From positions 4,229,001 to 4,293,000 of the forward strand of contig CM072908.1 of the NCBI GenBank assembly GCA_037013685.1: a stretch of 64,000 bases of DNA, in the 5' to 3' direction. The notes below the pieces were generated by a model. The model searched no databases. It was given only the letters and a program-made list of their open reading frames with translations, and was not told where the DNA came from. Of the stretch, positions 25,001 through 34,935 are shown piece by piece. The translations under genes and the position numbers were made by a program. Numbering within the stretch: position 1 is the stretch's first letter; each line of letters opens with the position of its first letter. The DNA comes from Acridotheres tristis. Taxonomy: Eukaryota > Chordata > Aves > Passeriformes > Sturnidae.

Positions 25001-28000
25001 CCAATAATCTTGCCCAAAGCTAGCATTTGGTATCTGAAAAAATTCCATTACTTCAGTGTCTGTGTTATGTATTTGTGCCTTTTTCTTCAGGTATCTCAGA
25101 CTCTGCTCTCAAACCTTTGAAAATCCAGAGGGAACCATCCAGAAAGACACTGCTATAAATAGTAGAAGATTCTGTCATGCATGTGTCTGGGAATAGTTTC
25201 ATTCACTGGTTTGATTTTTAGATAACATACAGATGATGCACAGGCACTCCCAGTACCTGTCCCTGAGTTACTTGTGGGTACTGAAGCATCATGTAATAGT
25301 AGGCCCTCAAAACCTCTTTATGTTATCTTTTTATGGGACCTCTTTATATTATCTTTTTTGGGGGGTGATAATCTGTCAGATATTAATCCTGTCACCTCTC
25401 AGTGATGGATATAAATTATCTTCCCAGAAAGCTGAGATTTCCTTTTCAGCTTTTGGATTGTTTGAGAAATACAAAGTAAACCTTGTGAATGAATAGCTGC
25501 TGAAAAAGAAAAAACCTGTTATAATTTTGGGGGTGAACAGGGAGGGAGGGGGGCACAGGAGCTGCCTTTGCATCCCACTGTCATGCTCCACTCCTCTTAC
25601 CCTTGTGCTCTGTGGTGTAGCCGCTGGAGCTGGAACAGGCTGGTTTCACCACGTGTAGGGCTTCACAGGTGACACAACAGAAGTGACACACATGTCCAGT
25701 GCCAGCCGGGGCAAGGGGATGCATTTGGGGGTAATTCCTTGGCTGAGATGAAATTCACTGATCTCATCACCCCTGAGGATGATCTACTTCCTTTCATCCT
25801 TCCAGCAGGGAGTACAAATGCAAAACTTTCAGCTCAGAGGTATTTTTCCAAATAAAATTATCTTCAGCTGTGGTCATCGGTGATTTCGGAGCCCCTGCCA
25901 GTGAGATTTTGCCTTGAGCTGATTGCCTTGGCTGAGCAACTGAAGAGCAGCTGGAAGCTGGCCAGAAATGGCTTTTGATTTTTGCTTTTAAAAGAAAAAG
26001 AAATAGAAGAAGAGAACGGAACCAGCATGCTTTGGTAAGGCAGAGGGTCTTTGTGATTATTCTCCCTGAGAAGGAAGACTTCCCCACGGAGGGGACTGAC
26101 TCTGGGAAGTGAAGAAAAAGCAAAAGGTGGTTGCTGAAATGAGAGTTCCCTCTGTGACTGAACCATGGTGGAGCTCTGACCATTCCTTCAGCCCTTTGCT
26201 GGCTGCCCATGGCACCTCACCTGCCAGAATTGTTCCAGTTTGGTATTTCTGCTGCTGTGAAAAGTCCCCACATGGAGCAGGCTGGTGGAACAAACAATCC
26301 CTGTTTTAGTCAGATAATTTCCATGGTTGTGGTGGGCAGCAGAGGAGGCTGCCAGGCTGCTCCAGCCACTGGGATGGAGGGCTGCAGCACCACTACGTGC
26401 CATTATCACTTTCTGGATAATATGTACACTTTCACCATCACATAGTTTTTCTCCTTCATTTCTCATAAGAACTGGAATTAGATTAATGGTTAAGCCATGG
26501 AAGAAATGTAACGCCATGCCAGTCTGATTTATTGACCACTTAATGCTGATGAAGCTTCAAACAAGAGTCAGACAGATGTTGCAGTTGCATTTTTCTTCAT
26601 CAAAACCGACGACTTTTTGTGTTAAACCACTTGTTGCACCATCTCCCCAGCAGCAGTGGAGGCAGTTCCTCTGCCACACTGAGGAGGCAGGAGAAGCCAA
26701 GGAGCCTTGTCCAGCTCGAGGACAGATGGCAGTGCCTTCAGCTCGGGTGTGGGGGAAGCAGAGCAGCTCTGCTGAGGCTGCAGGCACTGGAATGATGGGC
26801 AGATTTCCAGCAGGAATGTTTCCAGAGCCATCTGCAGCCCAGTGCAGGGCTCGCCTTGTTCCCCCTTGCCCCTTGCAGTGAAGGGCTTCTGCCCTGGTAT
26901 GTCCACTGTCCTGACACCTTTCCTGTGTGGAAGTTACATTTGTAATTTTTTTTTCAGTCTTTCACATCTCTCTTGCTCTCCTGGTAGGTTATCACAAATA
27001 GAGATTTGCTGCTAATAACGAGTTTTCTAAAACGTATGTTTTCTCTTCATTTGTGTCAAAACATTTCAGTTTACCAAGTAGATTGGCATTCATGAGATTT
27101 GTCAGTCTGAGGTCAACTTTTAGATGTAGCCATAAGGAAAAATCCTGTTTGGTTTGTGTTTATTTTATATGCTTTTATATATAAGAAGTATAAATTCTAA
27201 TGCCAGTCCACTGCTGAGGTCCACTTTCTTGTGCTGCACTGAAGCCAGGAAGCCCCATAATCCTGACCTGCTTGATAACAAATCAGCGCTGTCAGGCTGT
27301 GAAAAACACAGCTTACCTGAGAGGAAGGTAGAAGCACCTGCAGAACTGCCACATCACCCAGTGCTGTGTCCTTGCTCCCTTCTTTGAAACTTCCCTGGGA
27401 GCAAGAGGTGTATTTACATGAAATCTCTGAAGCATATTACTTTTTATTACTTCATCATCTAGATCACTAATTATGTTAAATTAGCTGATGGAGACTATTT
27501 GGGTGTATGGGTAATCATTTTTACTATCTGAACCTCTTCTGAATTATGCACGAGAACGGTGATGTTTCAGACCTCCCCTTTGTAGAGAGCTTGTGATGGT
27601 TTTCTGTGTCCTCTGGCTGTCTCTGTCTGGGGCAGATGTGCCCTGTGAAAAGGAAGGTTTTGAACACCTCACAATTGAACACAAAAGGTCCAGTTGTTTG
27701 TCCCAGAAGAATCTTGGGAACAGAAGATCCAACCGTTTTCTTTGCATTAGCACTTCCCAAAACCTCTCTGAAATAAATGTTTAGCTGTTCCTTACAAGGT
27801 TTCTTTGCCTCTTTCCTGTGCAGTACAACTTTTTTGCACTGGCTGCAAGAATTTAATACTGTTTTCTCACAGAATCTTCACTGAGAATCCCCTGCTTGCA
27901 GTTTTGTCCATAGAGAGAGAAAATGCAAGTTCCTGCTTGCATATTTTCCTAACCTAAAAGAGCTTCTCCTCCAAGACAGAGGGATGTATCTGCTTACTGA

Positions 28001-28439
28001 GGGGATGCCCTGCGGGGCTGCTCTGCTTTTCATGTTGCTGGACATGGGCACCAGTGGCCTCCTCACTGCCAGCACGTTCTTAGCCAGCCTGGAAGGAGGA
28101 GCTGGGAGACATGGACGAGCCACCCCTGATCTTGGGGGTGTGCAGGATGCTCCCTGTGTGCGGGGCACACGAGGGGTCACGGGCACCCCGCACCCTGCAG
28201 TGCTGAGTGTCACCCTGCCCCAGCCCTGGGTTGCTCCGGGTGCAGCTCTCAGCGTGCTGAGCTTCAGTTTTGTGCTTTACCCATCAGAAATTCCCTCCCC
28301 AGGTCTCCTTGGTGAAGGTGTCTGTGTCCTGCTCCAGCTCTCCCCTGGTTTCATAAACAAGTGGTCCCATCAGCACAACCTGTGCAAGAGGATGATGGGT
28401 TGTGCTCCCACTCCCCCTCGGAACAGGGCTCTAACAGCA

Positions 28440-28620
28440 TTAATGAAACATTAGAGTTTTAATTACACCATTATCCTATTTATTTTTATAAATAATTCCA
28501 AAGCAGTCATTAAAGTTTGCGAACTTCGAAGTAAATGACTTAAGGGAGAGAAATCATCTCCTCAATCTTGTTATTATCTATTGAACAATCTCCCTGGGAC
28601 GCTGTTGGGGAACTGGCAGA
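28440..28620. promoter_or_regulatory. Candidate AT-rich conserved noncoding block
   Basis: This AT-rich run contains TTTTAATTACACC, CTATTTATTTTTATAAATAA (a MEF2-like A/T core) and TTATTATCTATTGAACAATC. It lies about 1.2 kb upstream of the first CG-1 exon in the window and directly before the E-box minisatellite. The sequence is unique and noncoding. Regulatory function is inferred from motif content only. Confidence 0.3.
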
Positions 28621-28771
28621 GTTGTTGCTGCTGCTGTTGTTAAGATGATTCATTTACTCGCGGGGTGGTAACGCAGAGCTCGGCTCCTGCTCCAGGTGTC
28701 GGTGGGACGGCACCGCAGTGCGTCAGAGCAGGATCCTTCCCCTGCAGCCCCGGGGGAAGGCAGAGGGGAGC

Positions 28772-29130
28772 GGGATCAGCTGTGGGATCCTCCTGCAGGG
28801 TCAGCTGTGGGATCAGCTGTGGGATCAGCTGTGGGATCAGCTGTGGGATCCCCCTGCAGGGTCAGCTGTGGGATCAGCTGTGGGATCAGCTGTGGGATCA
28901 GCTGTGGGATCCCCCTGCAGGGTCAGCTGTGGGATCAGCTGTGGGATCCTCCTGCAGGGTCAGCTATGGGATCAGCTGTGGGATCAGCTGTGGGATCCTC
29001 CTGCAGGGTCAGCTGTGGGATCAGCTGTGGGATCAGCTGTGGGATCAGCTGTGGGATCCCCCTGCAGGGTCAGCTGTGGGATCAGCTGTGGGATCCTCCT
29101 GCAGGGTCAGCTGTGGGATCTGCCTGCAGG
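28772..29130 (+). repeat. 12-bp minisatellite with CAGCTG E-boxes
   Basis: This tandem array has the unit ATCAGCTGTGGG (12 bp). It is arranged in blocks of one to four units separated by a longer spacer containing ATCCYCCTGCAGGGTC, giving a higher-order structure. I count 20 CAGCTG E-boxes plus one CAGCTA variant. Because the period is a multiple of three, all plus-strand frames stay open and encode four-residue repeats such as GSAV or DQLW. Those open frames are an artefact of periodicity. The array sits about 640 bp upstream of the exon at 29,772. Confidence 0.95.
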
Positions 29131-29771
29131 AGCCAGCACCTCTCTCCTCCTGCAGGTGTCCTGTAAAGGGCTCTTCCAGTCTCAACCTTCTGCCATTTGC
29201 AAACATCTTCAAAAGATAAGGAATTACAGGCTTGTAATTCTGTCTGTAAAGAGCCCGCGTTTGGGGCGCTCTGTAATACTGTTTGTGAGCCTCCTTGGCT
29301 CTTCCCTCCTGCTTTCTGTCACTGTATAGAGAGTGTGGCTGTTCCTGATGTTCTCAGGTGACTTTCTGTATATCCAAAAAAGACTGATGTGGACCAGAAC
29401 TGATGGAAGCATTGTTTCAAACGAACAAAAGGTCCCTTAAACCAAAGCATATTACCTGGTGTTAATTGTCAGTGGTGTTCACAGGAGTATTGCAAGTATT
29501 TGGTGTTATGAGGGTTGGAAAAGAGGTTCATGCTGAGCATTCCAGTGGAGCAGGAGAGTTGCAAGCAGAGGGCCCTCAGGATGGGGGAAGCCATGTGCAC
29601 ACTGTCAGGCATCATCTTTTGCCAACTCTTTTAAAGAGCAGCTCTTATCTCGGGGAAATCCGGTACAATCTGGGGTCTGATCACAATGCTTGCTGTCCCA
29701 GTTTTAATTAGGAAGTTAAATGCAGAGAGTGCTGGCCCCAGTGATGTAACTCTTTGCTGCTGTCCCTGCAG

Positions 29772-29925
29772 AACCCAGACATCGTGTTGGTGCACTACCT
29801 GAACGTCCCGGCCATCGAGGACTGCGGGAAACCGTGCGGCCCCATCCTGTGCTCAATAAACACCGACAAGAAGGAATGGGCAAAGTGGACAAAGGAGGAG
29901 CTCATCGGGCAGCTCAAACCGATGT
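29772..29925 (+). CDS. CAMTA1: CAMTA1 coding exon (C-terminal part of CG-1 domain)
   Basis: This 154-nt internal exon encodes 51 codons plus one base and is the first CAMTA1 exon in the window. It starts with NPDIVLVHYLNV and ends with ELIGQLKPM, the well-conserved C-terminal part of the CG-1 domain, the sequence-specific DNA-binding module of the CAMTA family. The acceptor is a pyrimidine-rich tract ending in CTGCAG. The donor is ATGT|gtgagt, leaving one base to complete Phe in the next exon. CAMTA1 is a nuclear, calmodulin-binding transcription factor expressed strongly in brain. The tryptophans of the KKEWAKWTKEE segment are typical of the family. The preceding exon, which should end in the WLLQ of CG-1, was not recognised upstream in this window, so the intron before it is at least 29.7 kb. 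An open frame continues past the donor into the intron, but it carries no family sequence. Confidence 0.97.
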
Positions 29926-32900
29926 GTGAGTATCTGGAGCTGGTTTTGCTTCTTTGCTGTATATTTAGATTCAGTGTCTCTCACAGCCAGCAGCCATCCT
30001 GTGAAGGAGTCATTTGTCCATCCAACTCAGCTTGCATCTGCACACACTTTCTTTCCAATATTCAACACTTCTGGGATGCATGGTATGAGAGCTGCCCAGA
30101 CTGTCCCCAAAGAGGTCCCCTCTGCACACTGTGGAAAAATGGTACCCATGCTCTTGCATGTTCTAGGGCTGTTTGTAGGCACCTGCTCACTTGCAAAGAG
30201 CCTGTGCAGTACTGGCAGGTGCATTCCCCCAAGGGCACTCCATGTTTGGGTGGTCATTGTCAGGTCACAATGGATTGCTGTAGCTTACAGGTGGCCCCAG
30301 GAACTGAGTGTTTTGAGCTGAGCATCATTTCCTACAGTTTTGAACTATGCAGACTAAAGAGAAGGCTGCTTAGGTGTGCAGAGTGATGGGGAAGTTTGCC
30401 TGCAGACAGGCAGTTCTTTGAGCCTCTCTGCATCTGCCTTGGTGTATTATATTTTCCTTTGCATCATAGTTATATTGTATGTCTTCCCTTGGAGAGCACA
30501 TTCCAATGTGCACACAAACATCTTTTTGCAATGAAAGAAAAATTAAACATAAAGTGGGTCTATAAACCAAGAGAAAATTAACTGCAAAAGCCACAATACC
30601 AAATGTGAGTTAACAAATACCAGGTCTGCTTCTGTCCCTGCCCCCTGCCCCTGACTGGATGCTAGTGTCATGCCCAGCCTCCTGTAATTGGAGGTCTCAG
30701 CCATGGAGTACATCCTGATGTGTCTCTGCCATCCGTGAAAGATCAGCCTCGTGCTGACCGCAGTGTTGCTAATCTGAGTTTGCAGTCCTTTGTTGCATCC
30801 TGAACTGTGCAGGCTCTCGTTTTCCTTTTCCATGCAAAGCTGGAGGGCAGAGGAGGATAGAGAAAATAACACATTTGCCCCTGGGGCTGATAAACTTAGA
30901 CAGAAATCCAGGATGTTGGTGTGGCTGAGGCTGGACAAGTACCTTAACATTAAGCAGGAAAGGAAACAGCCGCCTGTTAAAAAATCTGCAGTGCATCAAG
31001 AAAATTATGTGAAAACTACAACGAACTCGCCGTAAATTTAATAACACTTGGCTCTTTTATGTCCCGGGAGGGAAGAGTGAAATTCTGCGCAATTATTCAG
31101 AGTATATATGCATGTACACGTCTCTGTTTATGGGTACATATCCTGGGAAACACATCCTTAGAAATGTGGCTACAATAAAAGCTTTGGATTCTGATCAGAC
31201 CTAGAAAACAAAGAGGACACGGATAACCGTGTTCGGGGAGCACAGAGGGGCACTGCTCGCCAAGAAGCCATCAGATTTGGTTCCAGTATAGGGTGTGCCA
31301 TGAAATTCTGGAGCCAAGCACATTAGTTTCATCACATTTTTGCATTAATCACATTCTTTCACAGACTTCACAGTTTGATTGCCTGATGTTTCCAAATTTC
31401 TCTGCCCTAAAGCAGATTTGTCAATGGCTTAATCAAAGTGTTGTGCATGGTGTCGCTGGTGCAGTGACAGTCTCACCCTTTTACCTGTTCTGTGTTAAGG
31501 TTTGTTGTGTTTTATTCCTCTGGACTTGGAAGCTCTGTGAGGGTTTTGTTGATTATTTTGTTTTCTTGGTTGCTGTCTTCCATGAGAATTTCTCATTTAA
31601 GACAAGTTAGTGATGATTACAGCCAGGGTGTGTGTGGAGGGTCCAAGGCCTCTGTACCTGCAGGTTCCCATTTCAGACCACTGATGTCATTCAGGATTAA
31701 GGGAGAGAAGCTAATACCAGTTCTGCCTTTGGGGAAAATGCTTCCTCCTGGTCAGAGGTTGGTGGCAGTGTCCAGCTCTTGACTCACTGACAAGTGCTCT
31801 TTGTTTAAGTCCTACTCAGCCTGGGCTGGAGTCAGGTGTTAAAGCTGTTGACCTCTGTCCAATATTAAAGCTTTTCCATCAGAATGGAGGGTAGCAGACA
31901 GTCAGTGGTGTGGCAACCAGTGGTGTGGGAGCATGTTCTCTTGGCCATGTGTGGCTGGAGAACTAAAAGCAATGTGGCAGATGGCTGGCAGGGTGAGCAG
32001 CATCGGTCCTGGAGTCCAAGCCAGACAAATACATCAAACTGTTTTTCCTGAAATGCAGAGAGACCCTGGCTGGGATGATCAGGGAGTTTGTTTACATTTC
32101 TTGCATCCATAATGTGTTCAACTTGCTCTTCTTTCCCTGCTGCATCATCCCAAAGTCAGTCCAGGCTTCAGCAAGTGTTCAGAGCATCAGGGACAGGCAC
32201 CAGCTCCTGGTGCCAGCCTTATCACCCCCGTGGGCAGAGCAGGACACTGAAGTCTGGGTGCTGAGACTGCCCTGCTCCTGAAGGAGATCTCTGAACCCAG
32301 AGAGAGCTTCTTGGCTGGCTGCAGGGGTGATGTTTGCTCTTTCTGTGACTGTGCTTGCACTGGTGGTTATGGATTAAAAAAACACCTTTTTGGAGTGGCC
32401 ACAGAGCTCTGAGAGCTTTGTGGAAACAGCATTAACTTGTTCTAACATTGCTGGTGTGTGAACTAATTAAGAGACTGAAATGAACCCATCTGAACATCCA
32501 TGAAAGGTAAATGCTGCAGATGCTCTAAGGATTTGAGGTTTTCTCAACACCTCCAGCTGAGTTGAGACTGTAAATAATTAATTAATCAGCCTGAGTTCAG
32601 CTTTCATGGCTTTCGATTTTTGCTTTAGTTCTGATCATTTTGTCACCTTCCTTCACACTGGAACGTCCATGACCCCCTGGTCGCCTTCTCTGGACCATCA
32701 CTCTTGTCTTGGCAGATCTCCATTTAGCAGTCCTCAAGACTGAAGCATGTGAGCCTGGAAGGCCTCTTACACATTCCTGATCTCCCACAAGATGATTCCT
32801 TTTTCCTCGCAGGCTTGGAGATGAGGCCCCTTGTCTCAGAGGTGTCAGCAAGGTCAGGGAGCCCAGGGAAGGCTGTGACACCTCCACAGATGGCAGACCT

Positions 32901-34384
32901 GTGATAATCCAACTGTTGGGAGCATCTCAGCTGGCTGTCTCAATAAAAAGGGTTGTCGTGTGTGTGTTGCTTTGGTATGAATGCAACTTTTGGGTGCATT
33001 TGTGTAAAGTGAATTGCTATAATACATGAAAATTCTGCAGGAATGTTGTCCGAGGCACCTGTGAGTCATTTCAGGATGCCTGGTGTGAAGAATGAGCCTC
33101 AATTTGGCATAGCTTTCAATTCCCCCCCCCCCCCGCATGCCCCATTACAGTCTTGCTTTGAGATTTCTCTGAACAGATTAGCAGATGTCCTTAGAGGCAT
33201 CTGGTGGTAAAAGCAAATTCAGTGGCAGAATCCATCACAGCAGAATTCTGTATATAAACTCCATATGATCAGCAAATTGTGGGCCAGCTCATGTTGGGGG
33301 TTTCTCCAAATCATCCCCTTTTGGCTCTCTCATCCTTCAGCTGGCAAAGTATGACTTAGAAGCTCACAGCTGGTGCTACGTTGCAATCCTTGTTCCAGGT
33401 CCACTATAATTAAGAGCTATCTTCTTTTCAGAGGAAAAGCTTTTTGCATTTCTCTGCTGTGTAGGAACTGAGGGCTCCTGTTTGTGCTGCCTGCACACAG
33501 CCACAGCTGGGCAAGCTGGAAGTTCCACGTGTGCTCATCAGTCAATGGGCATGGGCTGCTCTTGCCTTTTCCCAGAGTCCCTAATTCTGTGTCAGCGAAG
33601 CCATCAGGCCTCCTGGAGGTGATCTCAACCTGCATCCCTGCGTTGTCATCACTGGAGAAGACATCAAACGCATGGAGCTCAGAACAAAGCTCAGAGAGCA
33701 GCAATTGGCATTAATGCAGTTTGAAGAATTGAGTTGTTGGGAGTTTTATCTTGGCTTGAATTTATATTCAATTTCAGTAACTGTTTAAAGATTGGGGTTA
33801 TATTTCATCTTAAGAGATCAGTTGTACAAAAATGCTACATGGGATGAATTTTACAATTCCCCAAGCAGTTTGTCTGAGCTCCAAAGTACCCCTCAATGAA
33901 AACTGAAGCTTGCCAGCTTAGCTCAGCTGACCACGTAGAAAGCAGTGTGGATTCTTTAAAAAGACATTGGGTTTAGTAATGCAGACATCCAGTTTTACTG
34001 CAGTAGTCTGAGGTTTTATTGAAGAGAGAACACGGTAGAAGGTATTAGGTAGGTTCTTATATCTCACCCACCACTTGGACTTTGAGTACCCCTGTTCACA
34101 TTGTCTGCATGGCCAGCATCAGCCTCCTGCTCATCAGCCACTGCTCAGCTTCTAATCTTCACCCAACCCCTTCAGTACTGCAGGTGTGCAGCTCTAAAAA
34201 GGAGTCCCATGCAAGAATACACTTTTCCTCTCCCTCTGAGATCTGCAGCAGCCTTTATGTCCCCAGAGAAAGCTTGATTCTGTGCCTATATGGGCCACAC
34301 TGTAGGGAAAACATAGTTTCCCTTGTGGTCGAGTTTTACCTACCTTAGACAGTCCCACTTTGCCAAAAGAACAAAACAAACTTT

Positions 34385-34423
34385 AAAAAAAAAAAAACAA
34401 ACTGCCAAAAAAAAAAAAAAAAA
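34385..34423 (+). repeat. A-rich simple repeat
   Basis: Two adenine runs (13 and 17 bases) are separated by a short CAAACTGCC spacer and followed by ACGAACAAACC. It could be the tail of an old retroposon, but no recognisable body precedes it. It directly precedes the GC-rich cluster. Confidence 0.85.
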
Positions 34424-34514
34424 CGAACAAACCAACTCCAGAGAAATGGAGAGCCCTTTCTGGGCTTCATGTGGGTCCAGGACACCGGGGCACGCGGTTC
34501 CGCTCGCAGTGCTG

Positions 34515-34672
34515 ATCCCGGCCCCGGTCCCGGTCCTGATCCTGGTTCTGATCCCGGTCCCCTGTCCCGATCCCGGTCCCGGTCCCGGTCCCAGTCCCAG
34601 TCCCAGTCCCGGTCCCGGTCCCGGTTCTGGTCCCGGCCCTTATCCCGGTCCTGAGCCTGGTCCCGGCCCGTT
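34515..34672 (+). repeat. CCCGGT hexanucleotide array (G-quadruplex-prone on minus strand)
   Basis: This is a hexamer array of CCCGGT with CCCAGT and CCTGGT/CCCGAT variants. The core at 34,572-34,625 is uninterrupted CCCGGT/CCCAGT units. On the minus strand this reads GGGACC/GGGACT repeats: triplets of G spaced by three bases more than four times in succession, a perfect quadruplex consensus. Both strands remain open and would encode dipeptide repeats (for example Ser-Arg, Pro-Gly or Gly-Thr). I treat those as a consequence of the hexamer period, not genes. Confidence 0.93.
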
Positions 34673-34675
34673 CCT

Positions 34676-34935
34676 TATCCGCTGGCGCCACCTGGCGGCC
34701 GCCGGGCGCCGTTCCCGGTGCTCTTGGCAGGAGCAGCAGCAGGAGGAGGTAGAGGAGGAGGTAGAGGAGGAGGAGGAGGATGATGATGGTGCCCTTGAGC
34801 CGCAGCCGGAGGAGGGCGAGGACCACACCGGACGAGCGGCAGAGGTGGCTTCCACTCTGCTCCTCCATGTGCGAGCAGCCTTGGACTTGGCGCGTCTGTA
34901 AACAGCGGCAGGAGCGCTGCTCCGAGCCGTGTCTT
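34676..34935. promoter_or_regulatory. CpG-rich patch with GGA microsatellite (possible small CpG island)
   Basis: This stretch contains many CpGs, an interrupted (GGA)n run at about 34,738-34,787 and a forkhead-type TGTAAACA at 34,897-34,904. Together with the hexamer array upstream it forms a GC-rich island of about 450 bp in an otherwise AT-moderate intron. No CCAAT box or CRE is present, so promoter activity is uncertain. It may simply be repeat-driven GC enrichment. Confidence 0.35.

Larger units (their letters stand above)
1..29771 (+). other. CAMTA1: CAMTA1 intron (5' part), no protein gene recognised
   Basis: This stretch precedes the first recognised CAMTA1 exon and is interpreted as intron. 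I found no exon that reads as CAMTA1 upstream sequence and no other recognisable protein family on either strand. The open frames are short and are explained by chance or by GC-rich repeats. It contains candidate conserved noncoding blocks (near 1.35, 5.8-6.1, 7.65-7.85, 15.7-16.0 and 28.45-28.6 kb), a probable solo LTR (11.5-12.0 kb), a lysine-rich antisense frame (6.35-6.7 kb), a T16 run (4,007-4,022), an A-rich patch (8,204-8,235) and an E-box minisatellite (28.77-29.13 kb). Elsewhere I see nothing distinctive. Confidence 0.8.

Noticed and set aside
28665..29329. Three overlapping plus-strand frames of 156-203 codons
   Set aside because: They are open only because the 12-bp repeat keeps every frame stop-free. 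The products are four-residue repeats with no family resemblance.
1..29771. Search for the upstream CG-1 exon (ending WLLQ) or other CAMTA1 5' exons
   Set aside because: No segment was recognised that reads as the expected CG-1 sequence with proper splice sites. The exon most likely lies before the window.
29926..30386. Open frame continuing for about 150 codons past the first CG-1 exon
   Set aside because: The donor is consensus and the next exon completes the split codon exactly. The read-through residues do not resemble CAMTA1.
34687..34702. CCACCTGGCGGCC, resembling a CTCF core
   Set aside because: Mismatches at three informative positions of the consensus as I know it, and the base composition of the patch makes near-matches likely.
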